DNA of 64,000 nucleotides from contig JAGAHX010000059.1 of the NCBI GenBank assembly GCA_017626845.1, positions 1 to 64,000 on the forward strand. Reading direction: 5' to 3'. Below are positions 51,107 through 59,320 of the stretch, in pieces (position 1 is the first letter of the stretch; every line of letters starts with the position of its first letter). Source of the stretch: Bacillota bacterium. Lineage in GTDB: Bacteria; Bacillota; Clostridia; Peptostreptococcales; Anaerovoracaceae. The translations under genes were made by a program, and so were the position numbers. The notes below the pieces were generated by a model that did not search any database, had not been told where the DNA came from, and worked only from the letters and a program-made list of their open reading frames with translations.

Positions 51107-51704
51107 GGAATTTTAACAGCTGCACGACGATCCTTGCGGTCATCCCCCAGAGGCAGTGACCCTCGTAATGCCAGATGGGCACGGTGCACTTTCCCTTCCG
51201 CCAGTTGTACTTGTCGGGAGACTCCACCATGTCGTAGGGGAAGTCCTTTACGTCCTGCACGATGTCGTACTCGTAGATGTACGGCTCGTTCTCCATCAGC
51301 CAGTCCACAGGGATCGTAAACCATTCGGAGACCTCCGCCTCCTCCGGGCAGATGTGATCCAGCGCTTCGGGGCGGATCTCCCCGATGACGGTATGTACCG
51401 CCATATTCGCGATGTGGATGAGCGTATCGTATTCGTGGGTGTAGAGGATGTCCTCGGGCAGGATGCCCGGTTCCTCGCCGGCTTCCCGCACCGCCGTCTG
51501 CACCGGGGTCTCCCCCTTCTCCATGCGTCCGCCGGGGAAGCACACTTCGCCGGGCTGGGAGATGCCGGCGCTTCTGAGCTCAAAAAGAAGGCACAGCCTT
51601 CCGTCCCGTTCCACAAAGGGAATCAGGACGCAGCTGTGCTTTCTGATCTCAAGCAGACCGCTCGCGCGGCCCTGCAGTCTTTCCTTGATCGATTCGAGAT
51701 CCAT
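51099..51704 (-). CDS. Nudix hydrolase, CoA pyrophosphatase-like
   Basis: This 201-residue protein has a complete Nudix box, GGRMEKGETPVQTAVREAGEEPG, preceded by GISQPGEVCFPGG. That preceding segment is the extra motif of NudL-type CoA diphosphatases. The end of the gene overlaps the BMP promoter. Its ATG is coupled to the preceding P-loop gene stop (TAATG). It probably hydrolyses CoA, oxidised CoA or related diphosphates. Confidence 0.9.
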   Translation of the reverse strand: MDLESIKERLQGRASGLLEIRKHSCVLIPFVERDGRLCLLFELRSAGISQPGEVCFPGGRMEKGETPVQTAVREAGEEPGILPEDILYTHEYDTLIHIANMAVHTVIGEIRPEALDHICPEEAEVSEWFTIPVDWLMENEPYIYEYDIVQDVKDFPYDMVESPDKYNWRKGKCTVPIWHYEGHCLWGMTARIVVQLLKFLA

Positions 51705-52132
51705 TACTGAGCAGGATTGATGATCTCGTACTTGTTTACATAAGAACCGATCTCGTCAACATCGGCGGAGATGCTGACCACGAAATCGGGACCGTAGATC
51801 TCGGAGATGGCAGCCAGTCTGCCCAGGAATTCCTCCAGGTCTTCCAGCTTTACGTCCGCATGCTTCAGGATGCTGTCGATAAAGATGAGCTCGATATCGT
51901 GATCCTGGGAAATGATGCCATAAATAAAGCCGATGTATTCGTCGATATTCGTGATATGTTCAAAGTCCTCCATGCAGACAACACGAATACGATACTTCAG
52001 ATCGTACATCAGCCGGTGGTTCTTATTTATAAAAACAACGCTTCCGTTTACGCTGTCCAGGCTGGCATTGGCCATGTCGACCATCGCTTTGGTCTTGCCG
52101 CTGCCCTTATGCCCTACCAGTAATTTTACCAT
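51704..52132 (-). CDS. small P-loop NTPase-like protein, unknown function
   Basis: This 142-residue protein starts MVKLLVGHKGSGKTKAMVDMAN, a Walker A at residues 8-14. A Walker B-like strand ELIFIDSIL follows near residue 80 and a FVVSISAD strand near residue 115. This is the minimal core of a P-loop ATPase with no extra domains. Similar short proteins in Clostridia are sometimes annotated as PilT-like, but no pilus gene is near. It is followed directly by the Nudix gene. No signal or membrane segment is seen. Confidence 0.7.
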   Translation of the reverse strand: MVKLLVGHKGSGKTKAMVDMANASLDSVNGSVVFINKNHRLMYDLKYRIRVVCMEDFEHITNIDEYIGFIYGIISQDHDIELIFIDSILKHADVKLEDLEEFLGRLAAISEIYGPDFVVSISADVDEIGSYVNKYEIINPAQ

Positions 52133-52236
52133 TGGAATCGCCCCACTTTCTTTCTCTAAGGTATATCTGTTCTTTCATTATAGCTTGCCCCGCTCTTTTG
52201 AGCAAGAAGCGAAAGACAAACTTTTGTATGTAATTT

Positions 52237-53256
52237 TCAGGAAGTCATTTTTTTCCTTAATTGAACGCAGGCAGCGTCGATATCTGCGCCCAGCTGCCGC
52301 CGTACCGTTGCCGGAATGCCCATGGATTCCAGGAGATCCCGGAATTTTGCGGCCGCCGGTCTGCTGGTGCCGGTCATACCGGTCTCCGTCACGGGATTCA
52401 GCGGGATGAGGTTGACGTGGCACAGCATGCCGCGAAGCAGCTGCGCCAGCTCCTTCGCGGTCTGCGGCGTATCGTTCTGCCCCTCGATCAGGGCGAACTC
52501 GAAGGTGACCCGCCGGCCGGTCTTCTCCGCGTGATCCCGGCAGGCCTTCATCAGCTCGTCCAGCGAATAGGCCTTCGCCACGGGCATCAGTTTTTCCCTC
52601 GCCTGCTGGTTGGAAGCGTGCAGCGAGATGGCCAGGTTCACCTGGGGAAATTCGTCCCCGAACCGCCGGATGCCGGGCACCAGGCCGCAGGTGGACAGCG
52701 TTATGTTGCGGTAGCTTAGACCAATACCCTGGGGATCGTGGACCGTCCGCAGAAAACCCGCCACGGCATCGTAATTGTCGAAAGGTTCTCCCATGCCCAT
52801 CAGCACGATGTGGTTGATGGGTTCGCCGCTTTCGCGCACGCAGAGCACCACTTCCTCCAGCATCTCCCAGCTTTCGAGGCTGCGGATGCGGCCGCCGATG
52901 GTGGACGCGCAGAAGCTGCAGCCCATGTTGCAGCCCACCTGGGTGGAGATGCACAGGGAATTGCCGTATTCGTAAGCCATGAACACCGCTTCCACCCGTT
53001 CGCCGTCGGGCATGCGCAGGAGGAATTTGCGGGTACCGTCAGAGGATGTCTGGACCAGCTCCGCCTCGGCGTTGTCCCAGGAAAACCGCTCCGAAAGGGT
53101 CTTTCGCAGATCCTTGGACAGATCCGTGCATTCATCCCAGCCGCGTGCACCCCGGCAGATCCAGGCGAAGATCTGCTTTTCCCGGAATGCGGGAAGCCCC
53201 AGTTCCTTTAAGGCTTTCGCCCGTTCTTCTCTTGTAAACGATTTAATGTTCTGCAA
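52237..53256 (-). CDS. rlmN: 23S rRNA (adenine-2503-C2)-methyltransferase
   Basis: This 339-residue radical SAM enzyme has the CNMGCSFCAS cluster motif near residue 117, GMGEPFDNYDAV, LSTCGLVPGIRR and LAISLHASN. The C-terminal methyl-carrying Cys lies in DIDAACVQLR. It also modifies tRNA adenine-37 in some bacteria. The start overlaps the serine dehydratase stop by 14 bases. Confidence 0.96.
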   Translation of the reverse strand: MQNIKSFTREERAKALKELGLPAFREKQIFAWICRGARGWDECTDLSKDLRKTLSERFSWDNAEAELVQTSSDGTRKFLLRMPDGERVEAVFMAYEYGNSLCISTQVGCNMGCSFCASTIGGRIRSLESWEMLEEVVLCVRESGEPINHIVLMGMGEPFDNYDAVAGFLRTVHDPQGIGLSYRNITLSTCGLVPGIRRFGDEFPQVNLAISLHASNQQAREKLMPVAKAYSLDELMKACRDHAEKTGRRVTFEFALIEGQNDTPQTAKELAQLLRGMLCHVNLIPLNPVTETGMTGTSRPAAAKFRDLLESMGIPATVRRQLGADIDAACVQLRKKMTS

Positions 53257-54853
53257 GTTTCTCGTCGACAGCTTTCTGCTGTCTCTCCTGTTCTTCCGCT
53301 TCGAGCCGGATCCCGGTCGGCGTGCCGTTGGCTCCCATGGAGTTGAGTTTGATGGAACGGGAGGCCCTGCCCACGTTCATCATGGCCGTTACCATCTCGT
53401 CCAGAGGGATGAGCGCATCCAGCCCGGCCAGCGCCGCGTTGGCGCAGGTGACCGCCGTAGCCGTCCCCGTCATGTTGCGCAGATAGCACGGCACCTGGGA
53501 CTGTCCGCAGACGGAGTCGCACACGAGGCCGATGAGGCTCTGGATGCCCATGCTGGCCGCATCCAGGCATTGCTTGGGCGTGCCGTCCATCATGCTGACG
53601 AGCGCAGCCGCCGCCATGCCGACGCCGCAGCCGATCTCGGCCTGACATCCCCAGCCGCCAAAATAATCGGTCTCCGCCATGAAGATGCCGGCCATGCCGG
53701 CTGCCAGCAGTCCTTTCACAGCCTGCGCCCTGCCCCAGCCTTTCTCTTGGCAAAGCCCTTCGATGACGCCGGGCACGATGCCGGAAGCGCCGCCGGTAGG
53801 GATGCAGACGATGGTGCCGGAGCTGCCCGCCCATTCCATGACAGACAGGGACATGGGAGCCGCCTTATCCACGATGCCGGAGGAGATCTTCTTCGGGCTG
53901 TTTTCGTAGAATTCCTTTACCTGGGGCGCCTTCGGCCCCAGCAGCTGCCGCAGATCGTTGCCTTCCCGGTATCCGTTCTTTTCCGACTCCAGGATGACGT
54001 CCCACAGCCTTTCCGCCTGGGACAGGACCTGTTCCTCGCTCCAGCCGGAGATCGAGCACTCGTAGGCGACCGCGGCATCCGAAAAGCTTTTGCCGCTCTC
54101 TTCGCACCAGTCCAGCAGTTCCGAAGGCGTTTCGAACACCGGCGGGCGCCGGTCCGAGGTGACGACGGCATGCGCCGGCTTCGCATAGCCGAAATGCCGC
54201 AGTCCTTCGATATTCTTGAACGCCGCCAGCTGCTCTTCCGTAGGTGCATCGGCGAGCTTTATGTCGTATAACAGTCTGTCCGGGCCCTCGCAGATCCGGA
54301 TCTCTTCCGGGTCACCGGCGATGGTGAGGATGGCCTTCACCATGTCGTGGCGCCGCACTTCCCCTGCCGGGTCCGTAAACAGCACCACCTCGTGATGGTA
54401 GCCGCCGGTATGCATCGGGCAGCCGTCGATGGATTCGAGATAGAACCCTCCGCCGCCCACAGAAGCGCCGCAGAAGGTCATTTTCCGGTCCGCATCAGCG
54501 TTTTCCAGCACCAGACGGACATATTCCCCTGGTTCCGCCGGAAGATCCTCATAAAAGCCGTATTCGATCCCGACGCCCTTTTCCTTCGCCTCGTCGTAGG
54601 CCTCGAAGAAGCCGGGGTCTCCGGGCGCATGGCCCAACAGGCCGAACACGAAAGCAAGGTCCGAACGCATGCCGAAATAGGTAAAGGTAAACGAGCCCTT
54701 ATCCGACATCTGGATCGACGCCTTCGTAATGGGAAGGCCGAAGAGCTGCCGGCAGACCGATGCGATGCGCATGGGCCCCGCGGTGTTGGAACTGGAAGGT
54801 CCGGGCGTTACCGGCGCCAGGGCTTCGTTAAAGATGCTGGGGATCCGTTTCAT
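53243..54853 (-). CDS. Fe-S dependent L-serine ammonia-lyase, one-chain form
   Basis: This 536-residue protein has the SDH beta domain first (VTPGPSSSNTAGPMRIA, then an ACT-like region). The alpha domain follows from about residue 240. The three cluster Cys lie in GGWGCQAE, GLVCDSVCG and QVPCYLRN. It deaminates L-serine to pyruvate in the family. The beta motif reads SSSNT where the family usually has SSSHT, so substrate preference may differ. It is longer than the 450-residue enterobacterial form. ATG 54853 is the preferred start, overlapping the DMT transporter stop by 26 bases. Confidence 0.87.
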   Translation of the reverse strand: MKRIPSIFNEALAPVTPGPSSSNTAGPMRIASVCRQLFGLPITKASIQMSDKGSFTFTYFGMRSDLAFVFGLLGHAPGDPGFFEAYDEAKEKGVGIEYGFYEDLPAEPGEYVRLVLENADADRKMTFCGASVGGGGFYLESIDGCPMHTGGYHHEVVLFTDPAGEVRRHDMVKAILTIAGDPEEIRICEGPDRLLYDIKLADAPTEEQLAAFKNIEGLRHFGYAKPAHAVVTSDRRPPVFETPSELLDWCEESGKSFSDAAVAYECSISGWSEEQVLSQAERLWDVILESEKNGYREGNDLRQLLGPKAPQVKEFYENSPKKISSGIVDKAAPMSLSVMEWAGSSGTIVCIPTGGASGIVPGVIEGLCQEKGWGRAQAVKGLLAAGMAGIFMAETDYFGGWGCQAEIGCGVGMAAAALVSMMDGTPKQCLDAASMGIQSLIGLVCDSVCGQSQVPCYLRNMTGTATAVTCANAALAGLDALIPLDEMVTAMMNVGRASRSIKLNSMGANGTPTGIRLEAEEQERQQKAVDEKLAEH

Positions 54854-55733
54854 GATTCCTGTCCTTTCTTCCAAAGTCTACGTTCATGAGGATGACGGCG
54901 GCGATCATGAGGACCGCCCCGAAATATTGTCTGGCAGAGACGATCTCGTGCAGAAACAGGATCGCGGCCAGTGTGGAAAACACAGGTTCCAGCGCAAAGA
55001 TGACGCCCACGTGGTTCGACGTCGTATACTGCTGCGCAACGGGCTGCGCAATAAAGGCGACGGCGGTGGAGCCGACGCCGAGCACCAGCAGGGATACGGC
55101 GATGCCGGGCGTCCAGGTAAGCGCATGACCCCGGTCCAGGACCAGGGAGATGAGGCTCATGAAAATAGCGCCGAAGCCGATCTGCAGCAGTCCAAGCTGC
55201 TTAGGATCCACGTCGTCCCGCGCGACCATCACGTCCGTAAAGCACAGATCGATGGAGTAGCAGGTGGCGGACAGCAGCGCCAGGCCTTCTCCCAGGCCCA
55301 GGCGGAGATCGCCGCCCTTCATGGTCATCAGGTAAAGGCCCGCCACGGAAAGCGCCAGGCTGAGAAGAAATTTCTTCTGCGGCACGACTTTGCGGAACAC
55401 CAGGTTGATGATGGGATTGATGACCACCGGCATCGCCACGATAAAGCTGAACGTCGTAATGCTGGCGGAATACTTGATCCCGTACATGGCAAATAGATAG
55501 ATGAGCGACAGCAAAAAGCCCACGAAGATGCCGCTTTTCAGCGTCGTCCGGGAGATGCCCCGCAGGTCTTTATGCATGACCGCCCAGGAGACAGCCACCG
55601 CTACAACGAATCGCAGCGCGTTGAGCTGCATGGGCTGCCAGGTATTCATGACGTAATCGGAGATCGGGTTGGCGATCCCCCAGAAAAAAGTGATGAGGAC
55701 CAGGACCAGATCGGCCTGTTTCTGCTTGTTCAT
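54828..55733 (-). CDS. EamA/DMT family transporter
   Basis: This 301-residue protein has ten helices in two EamA repeats: LVLITFFWGIANPISDYVM in repeat 1, and the second beginning near GEGLALLSATCYSIDLCF. The conserved LEPVFSTLAAILFLHE sits in helix 9. It is probably a metabolite or amino-acid exporter. It lies just ahead of, and overlaps, the serine dehydratase, so serine or threonine traffic is a reasonable guess only. Confidence 0.9.
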   Translation of the reverse strand: MNKQKQADLVLVLITFFWGIANPISDYVMNTWQPMQLNALRFVVAVAVSWAVMHKDLRGISRTTLKSGIFVGFLLSLIYLFAMYGIKYSASITTFSFIVAMPVVINPIINLVFRKVVPQKKFLLSLALSVAGLYLMTMKGGDLRLGLGEGLALLSATCYSIDLCFTDVMVARDDVDPKQLGLLQIGFGAIFMSLISLVLDRGHALTWTPGIAVSLLVLGVGSTAVAFIAQPVAQQYTTSNHVGVIFALEPVFSTLAAILFLHEIVSARQYFGAVLMIAAVILMNVDFGRKDRNHETDPQHL

Positions 55734-55736
55734 TGA

Positions 55737-56810
55737 TTATAGTCCTGCGATAAACAGTTCCAGCGCCAGGTAGGCGTCGATCTGTCCGCTCTTAAAATCC
55801 TTTTCGATATCGTAAGCCGCCGCCAGGGATGCCTTCAGCTCGGAATACTTTTTCCGGTAGCTGGCCTCCATGGCCTTTTTGATGCGGTAAGGGTTGGCAC
55901 CCATGGCGGAGGCGACACTGTAGGGGTCACCGTCCCGGCCGCCCCGCTCCCTCGCCTCGAGCATGATCTCCAGCTGGGAGCACAGCAGGCCCAGAAAGCG
56001 CAGCACGACGCCGTCCTGCTTGCTGGCCTGTTCCGCATCCACGCTGTTGTGCAGGATCGTAAGTGCTTTGCCCTTCTGTCCGGAAAAGGCTGCGTCCAGG
56101 ATCGCGAAGGCATCGGTCTCCTCTTCACCCTGCATGCAGGCGGCAAAATCCTTCGCCGTAACGGTCTGTCCGTCCGCGAATGCGGCCGCTTTCGCCACGT
56201 CGTTCTTTACGTTGTACAGCGTGTAGCCGGAATCCTTCTCCAGATAGCCGCAGCGGTCGGCATAGGCCAGGATGTCGTCCCGGGAGGCGTTCTTGCCCAG
56301 CGCCTGCAGTTGTTTTGCGATCCACCCTGCCAGGGTCATCCGGTCCAGGGGGCAGAAGTCGTAGACGACGCCCGCCTTGACGGCATTCTTGTACAGCGCC
56401 TTGGTCTTGTTCACCTTTTCCGCGGTAAACAGCAGCAGCGTGGTCTCCGGTACGTTGGCAAGGTAGTCCGAAAGGATCTGCACGCCTTCCGCCTTCATGT
56501 CTTTGGGCGTCTGGGTAAAGAGATCCGTATCGTGCACGACGACCAGCTTGCGCTTCGACAGCATGGGAAGGGTCTCGCAGGCGGCCAGGATGCTGTAGGG
56601 ATCCAGGTCCTCGGAAAAGACGGTGCAGTCCAGCGCTTCCGCGGCCGGTTCGACCAGCTTTCTCTTTACGTATTTTTCCGCCCAGTTCACCAGGAACTCC
56701 TCGTGTCCGAAGCACACCAAAACCCTGGGCAGCGCTTCGCTGTCCAGCAGCTTTACGATCGTACGGAACGGATGTTCGGTTGGAGTTTTCGCTTTCGGGG
56801 TATATGCCAT
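55737..56810 (-). CDS. holA: DNA polymerase III subunit delta
   Basis: This 357-residue clamp-loader delta subunit has FGHEEFLVNWAEKYVKRKL at the N-terminus, ETLPMLSKRKLVVVHD, TLLLFTAEKVNKTKALYK, and a C-terminal helical collar with NPYRIKKAMEASYRK. It opens the beta clamp. It follows comEC by 35 bases, the usual Firmicutes order comEC-holA. Confidence 0.93.
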   Translation of the reverse strand: MAYTPKAKTPTEHPFRTIVKLLDSEALPRVLVCFGHEEFLVNWAEKYVKRKLVEPAAEALDCTVFSEDLDPYSILAACETLPMLSKRKLVVVHDTDLFTQTPKDMKAEGVQILSDYLANVPETTLLLFTAEKVNKTKALYKNAVKAGVVYDFCPLDRMTLAGWIAKQLQALGKNASRDDILAYADRCGYLEKDSGYTLYNVKNDVAKAAAFADGQTVTAKDFAACMQGEEETDAFAILDAAFSGQKGKALTILHNSVDAEQASKQDGVVLRFLGLLCSQLEIMLEARERGGRDGDPYSVASAMGANPYRIKKAMEASYRKKYSELKASLAAAYDIEKDFKSGQIDAYLALELFIAGL

Positions 56811-56845
56811 AGTTCTATAAGTATATCATAAAAAACCGGCGCTTT

Positions 56846-59251
56846 TCATGGATGCAGCGGAATAATCTCCCCTGCGGTCCCGTCTGCATTTTCGATCTTC
56901 AGCCGCCCGTCCTTTCGGACGGTGACCCCGACAGCCCCCATCACATCCGTCCGCAGCATTGGGATCTTCTTCTCCGCAAACATGGCCGTGATCCGCTCTG
57001 CAGGATGGCCGTAGGAATTGTTCCTGCCGCAGGAAATGACGGCAAGCCGCGGTCCCACGGCATCCACGAAATCCTCCCTGCTGGAATAAGCACTGCCGTG
57101 ATGGGCGGCTTTCAGAAGATCCGCCGCCAGCGGCGTGCCGTCCGCCAGCAGCCAGCGCTCCGTCTGGTCCGTCATGTCCGCGGTCAATAAAACCTTCAGG
57201 CCGCCGGTCTGGAGCATGCCGGCGATGCAGGTCTCGTTGCGGTCCTCCGCGTTTGCGGTCACCCGTCCGTCCCGGTAGGGAGCGATCACCCGGAACACCG
57301 CATCTCCCATCCGAATGACGTCTCCCCGGCCCGCGAATACGATGCGCTCCGCCCGGTACCCATCCGCGATCGAAGGATCGTTTTCGTAGACCGACGGAAA
57401 CACGATGGTCCGGATCCGCATCACCTGGGACAGTTCCCGGATCCCCTTGCAATGGTCCTGATCCGGGTGGGTGACCACTGCCATCTCCAGACCGGACACC
57501 CCGTTTTTCAGCAGGTAAGGCAATACCGTGCCCTCTCCCACGTTCTTCAACGCGCTGCCGCCCCCGTCCACCAGCACGTTGCAGCCCTGGGAAGCGATAT
57601 GGATGCAGTCGCCCTGCCCCACGTCCACAAAGACCACGTCCCGGACCGGCCGCTGCCAGGGCAGAAGTTCCCCCAGGCCGAAGGCGAAAGGCAGCAGGCA
57701 GCTGGCGAGGCTCATGGAAAGGCAGAGAAGCGCCGCGGTCTTCTGCCGGCCCTTGCGCAGCAGCACCGCCCTGCCTTCCGAAAACCAATAGAAAAACATC
57801 GCATAATAGAGGCACAGCATGCCGATGGGAGGCGCCGCCATGGAATAGGATCCGCCGAGGGCATTTCCGGCGCCGTTCACCGCCAGCAACAGGCGGGCGA
57901 AGGCGGAGACGGGTCCGGCCGCTGCCGCGGTCACGAGGGGAATGCCGAAGCATTGAACAAGATACAGGAACAGACCGGCGGGCAGAAGAAGCCCCGCCAG
58001 CGTCACGGCAAAGGGATTCAGAAGTAGACTGACGGGAGAAAAGATCAGAAAGTGGAACAGCGTAAGGGGCGTCATGCCTAGTTGCACCGCGATGCAGGGC
58101 AGCAGCAGTTTGCCCGCATCGTCGATCCACCCCTTCTTATACCGGTCCGCCAGTTCCGTGGCCTTGAGGAGCATGCGCGGCAGCGCCACGCCCAGGCTGT
58201 AGGCGGCCATGTAGGACAGCTGAAAACCGGAATCGAACAGCTGGTACGGGTTGACCCCGAGAAAGATGCAGGCGGCAAGAGATGCCGCGCTCACCAGGTC
58301 GTAGCGGCGGTGCAGATGAAAGGAAAGCAGATGCAGGCCGATCATGAAGGAAGCCCGCAGCACGGATACGGAAAAGCCGGACAGGCAGACATAGCAAAGC
58401 AGAACGGCAGCCGAGACCGCCGTCGTCTTCTTGTTCCGCCGGCCCCGCATCAGCTTCAGAACGACCGCATAGACCAGCCCCACGTGGAGCCCGGATACCG
58501 CCAGCACGTGGGCGATGCCGTTGCGCTGAAACGACGTGTAGACGTCCTCTTCCAGGTAGCCCTTCTCCCCGAACAGCAACCCGGCCAGTAGCGAAAACAC
58601 CTCCCGGTCCAGAAAAGGCGCGATGCGGTCGAAGAACCGGGCTTTGCTTTCCGCAAGGCCATGCAGCAGACGGTACCGCAGGTCCCCTGCCTCCGCCCGG
58701 TAGCGGGAGACTTCGCAGAGGCAGCGGATATCCCGTCCTTTCAGATAGAGAGCATAGTCGAAACAGCCGAAGTTGCGCCGGCCGTCCGGCGCTCTTACCG
58801 GCCCTGCAAACCGGCAGATGCGGCCCGTCATGCCGCAGACCGCCAGGCGGTCCTCTTCGGATGCGTCCAGCCGCACCAGAACTTTCTCCTCCGCCGTCCG
58901 GACCGTCAGATCCCAGCGGTCCGTCTTATAGGAGGCGTGGACCACCAGGCCCTCGAAGGACTGCACCGCGCTGCCGGTTTCTTCGACAGCAGCCAGCAGC
59001 GGACTCCCCTTGCCTTCCGCCCGAACCATCGAGAGAAAGCCCGCCGAAAAGAACAGCGCGCAGAGCAGGATCATGGCGGTCCGTTTTCTCCCTTCTCCAG
59101 CTATCAAAAAACGGCCCCTGCGCATTCCTTGCAGCAGCACAAACAAGGCACCTATGCCGATGCATAGGTGCCTTGCCGTAAGTTCCGTATAAGCTGCCAG
59201 CAGGATGCCGGCTGCCTGAGAAAACGCTAGGGCCGTCAGGGGTCTTCGCAC
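56846..59251 (-). CDS. comEC: ComEC/Rec2 DNA-uptake channel protein
   Basis: This 801-residue protein has the full layout. An N-terminal DUF4131 region is followed by the competence domain (LLFGEKGYLEEDVYTSFQRNGIAHVLAVSGLHVGL). Several membrane helices follow, then a C-terminal metallo-beta-lactamase-like nuclease domain (FVDVGQGDCIHI, DGGGSALKNVGEG, VVTHPDQDHCKGI, KAAHHGSAYSS). It would carry incoming single-stranded DNA across the membrane. The start is GTG at 59251, as no in-frame ATG lies near. No other com genes are in the window, so actual competence is not shown. Confidence 0.93.
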   Translation of the reverse strand: MRRPLTALAFSQAAGILLAAYTELTARHLCIGIGALFVLLQGMRRGRFLIAGEGRKRTAMILLCALFFSAGFLSMVRAEGKGSPLLAAVEETGSAVQSFEGLVVHASYKTDRWDLTVRTAEEKVLVRLDASEEDRLAVCGMTGRICRFAGPVRAPDGRRNFGCFDYALYLKGRDIRCLCEVSRYRAEAGDLRYRLLHGLAESKARFFDRIAPFLDREVFSLLAGLLFGEKGYLEEDVYTSFQRNGIAHVLAVSGLHVGLVYAVVLKLMRGRRNKKTTAVSAAVLLCYVCLSGFSVSVLRASFMIGLHLLSFHLHRRYDLVSAASLAACIFLGVNPYQLFDSGFQLSYMAAYSLGVALPRMLLKATELADRYKKGWIDDAGKLLLPCIAVQLGMTPLTLFHFLIFSPVSLLLNPFAVTLAGLLLPAGLFLYLVQCFGIPLVTAAAAGPVSAFARLLLAVNGAGNALGGSYSMAAPPIGMLCLYYAMFFYWFSEGRAVLLRKGRQKTAALLCLSMSLASCLLPFAFGLGELLPWQRPVRDVVFVDVGQGDCIHIASQGCNVLVDGGGSALKNVGEGTVLPYLLKNGVSGLEMAVVTHPDQDHCKGIRELSQVMRIRTIVFPSVYENDPSIADGYRAERIVFAGRGDVIRMGDAVFRVIAPYRDGRVTANAEDRNETCIAGMLQTGGLKVLLTADMTDQTERWLLADGTPLAADLLKAAHHGSAYSSREDFVDAVGPRLAVISCGRNNSYGHPAERITAMFAEKKIPMLRTDVMGAVGVTVRKDGRLKIENADGTAGEIIPLHP

Positions 59252-59320
59252 GGAGCTTCTGCTCCCGCATCCTCAGACAGTATAGCAGTGAATGGCAATA
59301 TCTGTCAAGCCATCCACTCT

